Of a stretch of 64,000 nt of DNA, positions 47,283 to 56,504 are shown one piece after another. The translations under genes and the position numbers were made by a program. The stretch is from CAVQRB01 sp963715055 (GTDB taxonomy: Bacteria > Pseudomonadota > Alphaproteobacteria > Rhodobacterales > Rhodobacteraceae): the NCBI GenBank assembly GCA_963715055.1, contig CAVQRB010000001.1:248001-312000 (forward strand). The letters are read 5' to 3'. The notes below the pieces were generated by a model, which saw only the letters and a program-made list of their open reading frames with translations, did not search any database and was not told where the DNA came from. How positions within the stretch are numbered: position 1 is the first letter of the stretch; each line of letters opens with the position of its first letter.

Positions 47283-47819
47283 ATGGAAGTGAAGAAAATA
47301 ACCTTGCAGGCAACCATCGAGACCGAGCGATTCGTGCTGCGGCCCTTGCGGCGGTCGGACATGGGCTTGATCCAACTCTATTTTTCGGATGAACGCGTGG
47401 CGCGGATGACGACCTCGATCCCGCATCCGGTCCCGCCCGGCATGACCGAAGCCTTCGTGACGCGGGCCATGTCGGAAAACCCCAATGAAGTGGTCTGGGC
47501 CATGGATGGTACCAAGTCAGGTGCATCCGAGCTGATGGGGCTGATCTCGCTGGAGCGGATGGACCGCGGTCAGTCGGAAGTGGGCTATTGGGTGGCACCG
47601 GCCTATTGGAACACCGGTCTTGCGTCCGACGCCGTGCAGGCCCTGGTGACGGCGAACCCGTTTCAGGACAAGACCATGTTTGCCAGCGTCTTTCAGGACA
47701 ACCCGGCCTCGGCCCGCGTTCTGACCCATTGCGGCTTCGAATACCTCGGTGTCGCCGAAAGCTACAGCCTCGCGCGCAACGGCAATGTGCCCACCTGGAC
47801 ATATCTGCGAAAACTGTGA
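47283..47819 (+). CDS. GNAT family acetyltransferase (RimJ/RimL-like)
   Basis: A 178-residue GNAT protein. It has the RimJ/RimL pattern ETERFVLRPLRRSDMGLI near the N-terminus and the acetyl-CoA-binding region VGYWVAPAYWNTGLASDAVQAL followed by NPASARVLTHCGFEYLGVAE. It may acetylate a protein N-terminus or a small amine. I start at 47283 (Met-Glu-Val); upstream codons would overlap the exporter gene. Confidence 0.8.
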   Translation: MEVKKITLQATIETERFVLRPLRRSDMGLIQLYFSDERVARMTTSIPHPVPPGMTEAFVTRAMSENPNEVVWAMDGTKSGASELMGLISLERMDRGQSEVGYWVAPAYWNTGLASDAVQALVTANPFQDKTMFASVFQDNPASARVLTHCGFEYLGVAESYSLARNGNVPTWTYLRKL

Positions 47820-47853
47820 TTGAGCAGGGCCCGCCGCCACGCTAGGAAAGCGC

Positions 47854-48888
47854 ATGAAGTTTCTCGATCTGTGCAAAGTCTATATTCGATCCGGCGCCGG
47901 CGGTGGCGGTTGCGTGAGCTTTCGTCGGGAGAAGTTCATCGAGTTCGGCGGGCCTGACGGTGGCGACGGTGGCGATGGCGGTTCGGTCTGGGCCGAAGCC
48001 GTCGATGGGCTGAACACGCTGATCGATTTCCGTTATCAGCAGCATTTCTTTGCGCGGAACGGACAGCCCGGAATGGGCCGTCAACGCACCGGCAAGGACG
48101 GCGAGGATATCACTCTGCGCGTGCCGGTGGGCACCGAGATCCTTGACGAAGATCAGGAAACGGTGATCACCGATCTCACGGAGATTGGCCAGAGGGTGGA
48201 ACTGGCGCGCGGCGGCAATGGCGGCTTCGGCAACCTGCATTTCAAATCCGCCACGAACCAGGCGCCACGTCGCGCCAACCCGGGGCAGGACGGGGTCGAG
48301 CGCACACTCTGGCTGCGCCTCAAGCTCATTGCAGATGTGGGGCTTCTGGGGCTTCCCAACGCAGGCAAGTCGACGTTTCTGGCTGCGACCTCCAATGCGC
48401 GACCGAAGATCGCGGATTATCCTTTCACCACACTGCACCCGAACCTGGGCGTCGTGGGCGTGGACAATACCGAATTCGTCGTGGCCGATATTCCCGGCCT
48501 GATCGAAGGTGCGTCAGAGGGAAGGGGCCTCGGCGATCAGTTCCTCGGCCATGTCGAGCGCTGTGCTGTCCTGCTGCACCTTGTCGATGGCACCTCGGAG
48601 ACGGTGGTCGAGGATTACAGGACGATCATCGGCGAACTTGAGGCCTACGGCGGCGATCTCGCCGGGAAACCCCGCATCACAGTGCTCAACAAGATTGATG
48701 CGATGGATGAAAAGGCGCGCACCAAGGCTTTGAAAGAATTGAAGAAGGCTTCTGGTGGCGAGGTCATGATGATGTCCGGCGTCGCGCGGGAGGGCGTGAT
48801 CGAGGTCCTGCGTACCTTGCGCGGTCAGATCGACGATGACCGGCTGCGCCACAGACCCGTCGCGGAAGAAGAGCCGTGGCGTCCCTGA
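47854..48888 (+). CDS. obgE: GTPase ObgE/CgtA
   Basis: A 344-residue essential GTPase of late 50S ribosome assembly and stress control. The glycine-rich Obg fold is at residues 1-158 (YIRSGAGGGGCVSFRREKFI, PDGGDGGDGGSVW) and the G domain follows with Walker A LLGLPNAGKSTFLAAT, switch II VADIPGLIEGASEGRGLG and NKID. The 3' end overlaps proB by 13 bp. Placement after rplU-rpmA is the classic order with two genes inserted. Confidence 0.95.
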   Translation: MKFLDLCKVYIRSGAGGGGCVSFRREKFIEFGGPDGGDGGDGGSVWAEAVDGLNTLIDFRYQQHFFARNGQPGMGRQRTGKDGEDITLRVPVGTEILDEDQETVITDLTEIGQRVELARGGNGGFGNLHFKSATNQAPRRANPGQDGVERTLWLRLKLIADVGLLGLPNAGKSTFLAATSNARPKIADYPFTTLHPNLGVVGVDNTEFVVADIPGLIEGASEGRGLGDQFLGHVERCAVLLHLVDGTSETVVEDYRTIIGELEAYGGDLAGKPRITVLNKIDAMDEKARTKALKELKKASGGEVMMMSGVAREGVIEVLRTLRGQIDDDRLRHRPVAEEEPWRP

Positions 48889-49982
48889 CTTCGGCGCGAC
48901 GGATCGTCGTCAAGATCGGCTCGGCCCTGCTTGTTGACCGTCAGACCGGCGCGTTGCGCAGTGACTGGCTGAAGACATTGGCGGAGGATGTTGCATGGCT
49001 CAAGGGGCTGGGCAAGGACGTGGTGCTGGTGTCCTCCGGCTCCATCGCCTTGGGGCGGGGTGTGCTCGGCCTGCCGCGCACGGAACTCGCGCTGGAACAA
49101 TCGCAGGCAGCGGCGGCCGTGGGACAGATTCGTCTGGCGCGCGCCTATGAGGAAGTGCTCGCACCGCATGGCATCACCACGGCGCAGGTGCTGGTGACGC
49201 TGGAGGACAGTGCCGACCGGCGACGCTATCTCAACAGTCGTGCAACGCTGGCGCAGCTGATTACCCTGAGCGTCGTGCCGATCGTGAACGAGAACGACAC
49301 GGTTGCGACCGATGAAATCCGCTTCGGCGACAACGACCGGCTCGCAGCGCAGATTGCCGTGACCGTCGGTGCGGACCAACTCATCCTGCTGTCGGACGTG
49401 GACGGGTTCTACACGGCCAACCCGTCGCAGGACGCGACTGCGACCCGGTTCGAGGTCATCGACGAGATCACGCCGGAGATCGAAGCCATGGCAGGAGATG
49501 CGGGGTCCGGTCTGTCCAAGGGTGGCATGAAGACCAAGCTGATGGCGGCCAAGACCGCAACAACCGCCGGCTGCGCCATGGCAATCACGGAAGGATCGGC
49601 GCTGAACCCTCTGAGAGCGCTGGAAAATGGTGCACAGGCCACGTGGTTCACCGCGCAGACCGATCCGCAGATCGCGCGCAAACGCTGGATCGCCGCGATC
49701 AAGCCGCGCGGCACGATCACACTGGATGCGGGCGCCGTGCAGGCTCTGCTCTCCGGCAAGAGCCTTCTGCCAGCGGGCGTCACCGCGGTCACGGGCACCT
49801 TCGGTCGGGGCGATGCCGTCGCCATTTCGGATGCCAATGGCCATACGTTAGGGCATGGTCTTGCGCGCTACACCTCGGAAGAGGCCAAGCGCATCCGGGG
49901 CCTGAAGTCGCAGGACATCGAGGCGGTGCTGGGGTATCCGGCGCGCGCGGCTTTGATCCACCGCGACGATATGGCATTGTAG
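48876..49982 (+). CDS. proB: Glutamate 5-kinase
   Basis: A 368-residue enzyme for the first step of proline synthesis: ATP-dependent phosphorylation of glutamate. The amino-acid kinase domain (RRIVVKIGSALLVD, VLVSSGSIALGRGVL, VNENDTVATDEIRFGDND) is followed by a C-terminal PUA domain from about residue 275. The GTG start at 48876 lies inside the obgE end. Followed by proA at 42 bp. Confidence 0.95.
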   Translation: MASLTSARRIVVKIGSALLVDRQTGALRSDWLKTLAEDVAWLKGLGKDVVLVSSGSIALGRGVLGLPRTELALEQSQAAAAVGQIRLARAYEEVLAPHGITTAQVLVTLEDSADRRRYLNSRATLAQLITLSVVPIVNENDTVATDEIRFGDNDRLAAQIAVTVGADQLILLSDVDGFYTANPSQDATATRFEVIDEITPEIEAMAGDAGSGLSKGGMKTKLMAAKTATTAGCAMAITEGSALNPLRALENGAQATWFTAQTDPQIARKRWIAAIKPRGTITLDAGAVQALLSGKSLLPAGVTAVTGTFGRGDAVAISDANGHTLGHGLARYTSEEAKRIRGLKSQDIEAVLGYPARAALIHRDDMAL

Positions 49983-50023
49983 GCATACCGCCGCCCCGCA
50001 ACGCATGTGAAGGACGCAGGCAC

Positions 50024-51289
50024 ATGAAGGATATGGAAAACATCGCCGAGTTGATGGCTGACATCGGCGCACGGGCGAAAAAGGCCGCCGCGAAACTGGG
50101 ATTCGCGAGCGCCGAGAGCAAGCAGGCAGCGCTAAATTCCGCCGCGGAGGCCATCTGGGCGCAGCGGACCGAGATATTGGCGGCCAATGCAAAAGATCTG
50201 GACTATGGTCGCGAAAAAGGGCTGTCGGATGCGATGATGGACCGTCTCGCCCTCGATGAAAACCGCCTGCGCGGGGTGATTGAGAGCCTGCGATCGGTTG
50301 CGGCGCAGGCCGATCCGGTGGGAGAGGTCCTCGCCGAGTGGACGCAACCGAGCGGTCTGCACATTCAACGAGTTCGTACGCCTCTGGGCGTGGTCGGTGT
50401 GATCTATGAAAGCCGCCCGAATGTGACCGTGGATGCCGGGGCGCTCTGCCTCAAGGCCGGAAATGCTGTGATCCTGCGGGGTGGTTCGGAGAGCTTTCAC
50501 TCCTCGAAGGCGCTCCATGCCTGCCTCGTCAAGGGGCTCAAGGACGCCGGCCTGCCCGAAGATGCGATCCAACTGGTGCCGACGCGGGATCGCGCCGCTG
50601 TGAGCGAGATGCTCACCATGACCGATACAATCGACGTGATCGTGCCGCGCGGAGGCAAGGGGCTGGTCGGGCTCGTGCAGCGCGAAGCGCGTGTGCCTGT
50701 CTTCGCGCATCTCGAAGGGATCGTGCACATCTACATCGATGCCGCGGCCGATCCCGAGAAGGTGCTGAAGGTGGTGCTGAATGCCAAGACCCGCCGCACC
50801 GGTATTTGTGGTGCCGCCGAATGTCTGCTGATCCACCGCGATATTGCGGATTCCATCGGCAAGGGCATCATAAAGGCCCTGATCGATGCGGGTGTCGAGG
50901 TCCACGCCGACGAGACCCTTTCCCGGATCGACGGCACCACGCCTGCGACATCCGATGACTGGGGACGGGAATATCTCGACATGATCATCGCGGCGCGGGT
51001 CGTCGCTGATCTGGACGAGGCGATGGAGCATATCCGCACCTATGGCTCAAATCATACCGACTGCATCCTCACGGAAGATGCGCGCATCGCCAGACGCTTC
51101 ATGACGGAGCTTGATTCCGCCATCCTGATGCACAACGCCTCGACGCAGTTCGCCGATGGCGGCGAGTTCGGCATGGGCGCGGAGATCGGCATTGCGACGG
51201 GCAAGATGCATGCCCGCGGACCCGTGGGTGCAGCTCAGTTGACCAGCTTCAAGTATCTTGTCACCGGCGATGGTACCGTACGCGGCTAG
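50024..51289 (+). CDS. proA: Glutamate-5-semialdehyde dehydrogenase (gamma-glutamyl phosphate reductase)
   Basis: A 421-residue aldehyde-dehydrogenase-fold enzyme, the second step of proline synthesis, using NADPH. Visible are GVIYESRPNVTVDAGALCLK, VPVFAHLEGIVHIYID and the catalytic cysteine in TRRTGICGAAECLLIH. AAGGACGCAGG precedes the ATG at 50024. The stop overlaps the convergent chpT by 3 bp. Confidence 0.96.
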   Translation: MKDMENIAELMADIGARAKKAAAKLGFASAESKQAALNSAAEAIWAQRTEILAANAKDLDYGREKGLSDAMMDRLALDENRLRGVIESLRSVAAQADPVGEVLAEWTQPSGLHIQRVRTPLGVVGVIYESRPNVTVDAGALCLKAGNAVILRGGSESFHSSKALHACLVKGLKDAGLPEDAIQLVPTRDRAAVSEMLTMTDTIDVIVPRGGKGLVGLVQREARVPVFAHLEGIVHIYIDAAADPEKVLKVVLNAKTRRTGICGAAECLLIHRDIADSIGKGIIKALIDAGVEVHADETLSRIDGTTPATSDDWGREYLDMIIAARVVADLDEAMEHIRTYGSNHTDCILTEDARIARRFMTELDSAILMHNASTQFADGGEFGMGAEIGIATGKMHARGPVGAAQLTSFKYLVTGDGTVRG

Positions 51290-51882
51290 AAACGCAGCTT
51301 CACTTCCGATGCATTCAGTTCCGTGACGATGCGGCGGTTCTCATCGGTTGCGATGAGTGGCAGCAGGACAAACTGAACATGTGCAGGCCGCAGGTCGCTC
51401 GGGATGTCCTTCGTGGCGAGCAACGACCAATGTGCTTCGACGACATTGAGCTTGTCGGCGCGACCGTGCAGCAGCCAATGCCCGTCTGTCTGGCTGATTT
51501 CGATCCGGCCGCCGTAAGGCATCGCCGTCTCGACACAGAGCAGTGCAAGAAAAGCGAGGCGCACGGAAGCGCGCGGCTGCGCATCCATCGGGCCCCAGGC
51601 CACGTCGAGACGTCCGCCCTCCATCAGATCGTTCAGGATCGACACCACCTCTGTCCGACCCATCATCTGCTCGCCCGACGCCCCGAAGGCGATACGGAAG
51701 AAGCGGATCCGCGCGCTGGCATTTCCGACGCTTTCCTGGATGAGATCCATCTCCGGTCCGGGCGCACCCCCGGACATGCCAAGGAGTTCGAGGCCATTGT
51801 TGATGGCGCCGATGGGCGATATGAGATCGTGACAGATGCGGCTGCCGATCAGGGCCGCTAGGTTCGTACTGCTCTGTCCCAT
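51286..51882 (-). CDS. chpT: Histidine phosphotransferase ChpT
   Basis: A 198-residue pseudo-histidine-kinase. The phosphoacceptor histidine is in SRICHDLISPIGAINNGLELL, near residue 20, and a degenerate ATPase-like domain follows. ChpT shuttles phosphate from CckA to CtrA and CpdR in alphaproteobacteria; in Rhodobacterales this affects motility and gene transfer agent release. AGGAGG precedes the ATG at 51882. Confidence 0.88.
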   Translation of the reverse strand: MGQSSTNLAALIGSRICHDLISPIGAINNGLELLGMSGGAPGPEMDLIQESVGNASARIRFFRIAFGASGEQMMGRTEVVSILNDLMEGGRLDVAWGPMDAQPRASVRLAFLALLCVETAMPYGGRIEISQTDGHWLLHGRADKLNVVEAHWSLLATKDIPSDLRPAHVQFVLLPLIATDENRRIVTELNASEVKLRF

Positions 51883-51909
51883 CACTGCCTCCTGTGCGAA
51901 AAGGGTTTC

Positions 51910-52092
51910 ATGGAAGATCTCAACTCTAGTCTCTCTCCGGGCATGCTGGTCCGGCACCCCGATCATCCCGAGTGGGGGACCGGGCAGGTCCAGAGCAACA
52001 TCGGTGGCAAGGTCACTGTCAACTTCCGCGAGATCGGAAAGATTGTCATTGATGGCGCCCGTGTTTATCTGCTGCTCGTCTTTGATGAATGA
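51910..52092 (+). CDS. DUF3553 domain protein
   Basis: A 60-residue protein, MEDLNSSLSPGMLVRHPDHP then WGTGQVQSNIGGKVTVNFRE, matching DUF3553, a small SH3-like/CarD-like beta domain. It starts 27 bp from the divergent chpT start. The beta fold could bind RNA polymerase or nucleic acid, but function is unknown. Confidence 0.8.
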   Translation: MEDLNSSLSPGMLVRHPDHPEWGTGQVQSNIGGKVTVNFREIGKIVIDGARVYLLLVFDE

Positions 52093-52219
52093 ACAGTGTT
52101 AGCAAAAGGTTAACGCACACCTCAGGATTGTAAAGTGGAAGGAAAGGTCAGATTGCACTGGATGCCTCAATTCCTTATGATCCTAATACCTTAGCCCGAA
52201 CAAGGATGACCGTCGGCCG

Positions 52220-52984
52220 ATGAATTCAGTCACCGCGCCAGATTTTTCGGTGAAACTGGCACGAACGGACTCCGATCTGCTGGCAGCACAGCGACTGCGC
52301 TATGAGGTCTTCGTCGAGGAGCTTGGTGGTATTGGCGCGATGGTCGATCATGACCTGCGCCTCGAACGGGACAGGTTCGATCCGTTTTTCGACCATCTCC
52401 TCTTGCGTGACGAGACGCGGGATCTTGTGGTGGGGGTCTACCGGGTGATGCGGCAGGATCAGGCAAGGGCAGCCGGGCAGTTCTACTCCGCGGATGAATA
52501 CGATCTCGCGCCACTCATGTCATCGGGGCGCCGCTTGCTGGAACTGGGACGATCCTGCCTGCACCGGACGTATCGTGGCGGGATGGCGCTCCATCATCTC
52601 TGGGCGGGTCTTGCAGGTTACATCGCGGAGCATCAGATCGACATCCTCTTCGGTGTGGCGAGCTTTCACGGAACCGACGCTCGCGCGCTCGCTCAACCAC
52701 TCGGCATGCTCCATCACCGCCATCTTGCCCCGAAGGACATGCGGGTCAGGGCGCGGGCGGAAGGATTCCAGCAGATGGACATGGTCGCAGAACAGGCGCT
52801 CGACCGTCGCGCTGCGATGCTTGCGATACCACCGCTGATCAAGGCCTACTTGCGTCTTGGTGGCGTGGTGGGAGAGGGGGCCTTCATCGATCGCAGTTTC
52901 AACACCACGGATGTCTGCCTGATCCTCGACACTGCCCGCATGAATGCGGAACAGGCCAATCGCTACCGCGGTTTGCGCGGATGA
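52220..52984 (+). CDS. olsB: L-ornithine N-acyltransferase OlsB
   Basis: A 254-residue GNAT-fold acyltransferase that puts a 3-hydroxyacyl chain on ornithine, the first step of ornithine lipid synthesis. The region AAQRLRYEVFVEELGG and LLELGRSCLHRTYRGGMALHHLWAGL match the family, and RSFNTTDVCLILDT ends it. The stop overlaps olsA by 4 bp. Membrane-associated in the cytoplasm. Confidence 0.9.
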   Translation: MNSVTAPDFSVKLARTDSDLLAAQRLRYEVFVEELGGIGAMVDHDLRLERDRFDPFFDHLLLRDETRDLVVGVYRVMRQDQARAAGQFYSADEYDLAPLMSSGRRLLELGRSCLHRTYRGGMALHHLWAGLAGYIAEHQIDILFGVASFHGTDARALAQPLGMLHHRHLAPKDMRVRARAEGFQQMDMVAEQALDRRAAMLAIPPLIKAYLRLGGVVGEGAFIDRSFNTTDVCLILDTARMNAEQANRYRGLRG

Positions 52985-53802
52985 GCAGTCCGACGTGGCG
53001 CGGAGAACCGATTCCGCCGGTCCCACCGATGGGGGCTGCTGACTGGGGCAGGGTGGTCCTGCGGGGTGTTCCGCTCTTTTTGGTCGTCTTCGGCGGGTTG
53101 CTGCTTCATCTCGTCCTGCGCCTTGTCGAGGCGCCGTTCTTCGGCGCATCCCGTCCGCTGACACCTGGCGTGACCGTTCGCGTCTGCCGTCTGGCCTTGC
53201 GCCTTTTGCGGATCAGGCCGGAGGTTTGGGGGCGCCCGCTGGAAGGCCCCGGCGCGGTTGTCGCCAACCATTCGAGCTGGCTTGATATTTTCGTGCTCAA
53301 TGCGAGCAAGCGCATCTATTTCGTCTCCAAGGCTGAGGTCGCCCGCTGGCCGGGGATCGGCTGGCTGGCGCGCGCGACAGGCACTGTGTTCATCACGCGT
53401 GACCGGACCAAGGCGGCAGAACAGGCGGCGATTTTTCGCACCCGCCTCACGCTGGGGCATCGGCTGCTGTTCTTCCCCGAAGGCACCAGCAGCGACGGCC
53501 AGCGCGTATTGCCATTCAAGACAACGCTCTTTGCCGCCTTTTTCGATCAGCAGCTTCGCGACACCCTGTCGATCCAACCCGTCAGCGTGTCCTACAAGGC
53601 GCCAGAAGGTCAGGACCTTCGGTTTTACGCATGGTGGGGGGACATGGGCTTTGGCTCACATCTGCTGCGTGTCCTCGCAGCGCGCGGCTCAGGACGGGTC
53701 ACGCTGGTCTACCACGCACCACTGCCGGTGGCTGACTATGCGGACAGAAAAAGCCTCGCAGCTGCCTGCGAGGCATTGGTCAGAGCCGGATATCGAAGCT
53801 GA
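52981..53802 (+). CDS. olsA: Lyso-ornithine lipid O-acyltransferase OlsA
   Basis: A 273-residue PlsC-family acyltransferase for the second step of ornithine lipid synthesis. It has a transmembrane segment at about 22-45, the HX4D motif NHSSWLDIF, and FFPEGTSSDGQRVLPFKT with the conserved EGT. Co-translated with olsB by a 4-bp overlap. Ornithine lipids replace phospholipids under phosphate limitation; a pst-pho operon lies 8 kb away, although no Pho box is visible here. Confidence 0.9.
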   Translation: MSSPTWRGEPIPPVPPMGAADWGRVVLRGVPLFLVVFGGLLLHLVLRLVEAPFFGASRPLTPGVTVRVCRLALRLLRIRPEVWGRPLEGPGAVVANHSSWLDIFVLNASKRIYFVSKAEVARWPGIGWLARATGTVFITRDRTKAAEQAAIFRTRLTLGHRLLFFPEGTSSDGQRVLPFKTTLFAAFFDQQLRDTLSIQPVSVSYKAPEGQDLRFYAWWGDMGFGSHLLRVLAARGSGRVTLVYHAPLPVADYADRKSLAAACEALVRAGYRS

Positions 53803-53823
53803 CGGGCAGGGGGCGAGCCCCCT

Positions 53824-54405
53824 TCACTTCTTGTAAAAGAAAGCGCTGTTGGGAACAGGTTCGAGGCCATCGCTGTCCGGGCCCCATTCCATCATCAGGC
53901 AGGCGGTGCCTTTTTTCTGGAAATAGGTGGCTTCCAGCGCGTAATAACCCGCACTCGGGACTTCGATTTCCTGCTCGCCGGCATAGCCACAGGCATGCAC
54001 GCCGTCATAAAAGCCGACTTTCTGCCCGCCGATATGTATTTCCAGACCGTCGTTGTTGAGGAAATCCACCGTGTAGGTGCCCGGCGCGTCGAACTTGATG
54101 TAGCCGCTGATGGAGGCCGCGATCTTCATCGCCTTGTCGGCGGTCATCGTGAGATCGCCTTCCTTCGTGTCGTCGTAGTTGAGGCCTGCGAGGGGCTTGC
54201 CGGGCTTGCCCGATTTTAGCGCGTTCTTGGCGTCCTTGATCGTCTGCACATTCCCCGGATAGGCGTACACGACAGCCAATCCACTCGCCAGGGACCCTGC
54301 GGAGGGTTGCGGATTGGCTGGTGCAAGCGCCAGCGGCGCAGCGACGGCAGCGCCGGCGAGAAAGAGCGTCGCCGCGACGGACACGGCTGAAATCGAGAAA
54401 GTCAT
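53824..54405 (-). CDS. PA14-domain exported protein
   Basis: A 193-residue protein with a Sec signal (MTFSISAVSVAATLFLAGAA, cleavage after Val-Ala-Ala). The mature part resembles a PA14 beta-sandwich: SGYIKFDAPGTYTVDFLNNDG, LEIHIGGQKVGFYDG and YYALEATYFQKKGTACLMMEW, with the usual tryptophan. PA14 domains bind carbohydrate or mediate cell contact. It is alone and converges on olsA. Function unknown. Confidence 0.75.
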   Translation of the reverse strand: MTFSISAVSVAATLFLAGAAVAAPLALAPANPQPSAGSLASGLAVVYAYPGNVQTIKDAKNALKSGKPGKPLAGLNYDDTKEGDLTMTADKAMKIAASISGYIKFDAPGTYTVDFLNNDGLEIHIGGQKVGFYDGVHACGYAGEQEIEVPSAGYYALEATYFQKKGTACLMMEWGPDSDGLEPVPNSAFFYKK

Positions 54406-54511
54406 GGTTCACCCCCAATGGAAACCAATTGAACGAAAGCCTCTCGGCCTATCCAAGGATATTAAGGCGTGGCAGGCCCTGGTTGCAAGCGGTCCGCTGG
54501 ATCAAGCTCGG

Positions 54512-54547
54512 CGCAAGGGCGTTTTTTGCCGTCAATGCCCCCTTGCG
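54512..54547 (+). other. Candidate hairpin in the rpsB leader
   Basis: CGCAAGGG (54512-54519) pairs with CCCTTGCG (54540-54547) about 145 bp before rpsB, in the 287-bp leader that otherwise holds no gene. It could be part of a ribosomal-protein leader structure for autoregulation, but no known motif is recognised. Confidence 0.3.
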
Positions 54548-54692
54548 GCAGCCGCCGTGCTGGCCTATAGCGCTCGCACTGAAACCCGCAGGCGGGGTTT
54601 GGGCTTATCGGGGGAGACATCCCCGAGGGTCCTCCGGTTGGCAGAAACCTGTCATGCCCCCGCCGAGGATAAAACCGGAAAGGTATAAAGAC

Positions 54693-55472
54693 ATGGCTCT
54701 TCCAGAGTTCACCATGCGCCAATTGCTTGAAGCAGGCGTGCACTTCGGCCACCAGACGCAGCGTTGGAATCCCCGCATGGGTCCGTTCATCTACGGCGCG
54801 CGCAACGGCATCCACATCATGGACCTCACGCAGACCGTTCCCATGCTGGACGCGGCCCTCAACGTGATCCGTGAAACCGTCGCCAAAGGCGGCAGCATCC
54901 TCTTCGTCGGCACCAAGCGCCAGGCCCAGCAGCCCATCGCCGAAGCCGCCGAGAAATGCGCGCAGTATTACATGAACCACCGCTGGCTCGGGGGCACGCT
55001 GACCAACTGGCAGACCGTTTCCCAGTCGATCAACCGCCTGAAGTCCATCGACGAACAGTCGGAAAACGGCTTTGGGGGGCTGACCAAGAAAGAGCGCCTC
55101 GGCATGGAGCGCGATCAGGCGAAACTTCAAGCCTCGCTCGGCGGGATTCGCGAAATGGGCGGCCGTCCGGACCTGATATTCGTCATCGACGTCAAGAAGG
55201 AAGCGCTTGCCGTGGCGGAAGCCAACAAACTCGGCATCCCGGTTGTCGCGGTGGTGGACACCAACTGCTCGCCCGATGGCATCGACTATATCATCCCGGG
55301 CAATGACGACGCCGCGCGGGCCATCTCGATGTACTGCGACCTGGCAGCCCGTGCCGCTCTGGACGGGATGTCCGCGCAACTGGGCGCTGCTGGCGTTGAC
55401 ATCGGTGCGATGGAAGAAGCGCCCGTGGAAGAAGCTGTTGCCGATGCCGCCGAGGCATCCGCAGAAGCCTGA
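54693..55472 (+). CDS. rpsB: 30S ribosomal protein S2
   Basis: A 259-residue S2. MALPEFTMRQLLEAGVHFGH starts it and QTQRWNPRMGPFIYGARNGI, KRQAQQPIAEAAEKCAQYYM and DTNCSPDGIDYIIPGNDDA follow. An Ala/Glu-rich tail ends it. Start chosen at 54693 after AAGGTATAAAG. It is followed 80 bp later by tsf, the conserved rpsB-tsf pair. Confidence 0.97.
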   Translation: MALPEFTMRQLLEAGVHFGHQTQRWNPRMGPFIYGARNGIHIMDLTQTVPMLDAALNVIRETVAKGGSILFVGTKRQAQQPIAEAAEKCAQYYMNHRWLGGTLTNWQTVSQSINRLKSIDEQSENGFGGLTKKERLGMERDQAKLQASLGGIREMGGRPDLIFVIDVKKEALAVAEANKLGIPVVAVVDTNCSPDGIDYIIPGNDDAARAISMYCDLAARAALDGMSAQLGAAGVDIGAMEEAPVEEAVADAAEASAEA

Positions 55473-55552
55473 TCCGCGGCTGTCACACGCATGACACATG
55501 GGGCAGGGATCACCTGCCCCGACACCTTTATTCTTTTTGAGGAGAACCTGAG

Positions 55553-56428
55553 ATGACGATTACAGCATCCATGGTGAAAGAACTGCGCGAATCGACCGGC
55601 GCGGGGATGATGGACGCGAAGAAGGCGCTCACCGAAACCGGCGGCAACATGGACGAAGCCGTGGACTGGCTGCGGACCAAGGGCCTTGCGAAAGCGGCCA
55701 AGAAATCCGGTCGGACCGCTGCCGAAGGCCTCGTGGCCGTACATGTCGAAGGTGGCAAGGGTATCGCCGTCGAAGTGAACTCCGAGACCGATTTCGTTGG
55801 CAAGAACTCCGAGTTTCAGGAAATGGTCGGCAAGATCGCCTATGCGGCAATGGGCGTCGATGACGTCGATGCCCTGAAGAACGCCGATATCGGCGGCAAG
55901 ACCGTCGAGGCCCTGATCACCGACAAGATCGCCACCATCGGCGAGAACATGTCGCTGCGCCGGATGGCGGGGATCTCCGGCGATGCTGTCGTGTCCTATG
56001 TCCACAATGCGGCCACCCATGGCATGGGCAAGATCGGCGTTCTGGTCGCCATGACCGGCGGCAATGAGACCTTCGGCAAGCAAGTCGCCATGCATATCGC
56101 AGCGGTGAACCCGGCGTCGCTCTCTGAAGCGGACCTCGATCCGGCCGTTGTGGAAAAGGAAAAGCAGGTCCAGATGGACATCGCGCGCGAAAGCGGCAAA
56201 CCCGAAGCCGTGATCGAAAAGATGATCGTCGGCCGGATGCAGAAGTACATGTCCGAAGTCACACTGCTGAACCAATCCTTCGTTGTGAACCCCGACCTGA
56301 CCGTTGGCGCTGCCGCCAAGGAAGCAGGGGCGACCATCACAGGCTTCGTTCGGCTTGAAGTGGGCGAAGGCATCGAGGTGGTGAAAGAGGATTTTGCCGC
56401 CGAAGTCGCCAAGACTGCCAAGGGCTGA
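55553..56428 (+). CDS. tsf: Elongation factor Ts
   Basis: A 291-residue guanine nucleotide exchange factor for EF-Tu. TASMVKELRESTGAGMMDAK, VNSETDFVGKNSEFQ and LLNQSFVVNPDLTVG are family patterns. GAGGAG precedes the ATG. It ends at a strong terminator. Confidence 0.97.
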   Translation: MTITASMVKELRESTGAGMMDAKKALTETGGNMDEAVDWLRTKGLAKAAKKSGRTAAEGLVAVHVEGGKGIAVEVNSETDFVGKNSEFQEMVGKIAYAAMGVDDVDALKNADIGGKTVEALITDKIATIGENMSLRRMAGISGDAVVSYVHNAATHGMGKIGVLVAMTGGNETFGKQVAMHIAAVNPASLSEADLDPAVVEKEKQVQMDIARESGKPEAVIEKMIVGRMQKYMSEVTLLNQSFVVNPDLTVGAAAKEAGATITGFVRLEVGEGIEVVKEDFAAEVAKTAKG

Positions 56429-56451
56429 TCAGAAGAAATCTGCAATGAGAA

Positions 56452-56476
56452 AGGCGGCCACTTGGCCGCCTTTTTT
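56452..56476. terminator. Rho-independent terminator between tsf and aroQ
   Basis: AGGCGGCC-ACTT-GGCCGCCT followed by six T residues. It also precedes the convergent aroQ end, so it may act on both strands (A-run on the left). Confidence 0.9.
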
Positions 56477-56504
56477 ATTACTTACAGATACTTACAGGGC
56501 GCTT

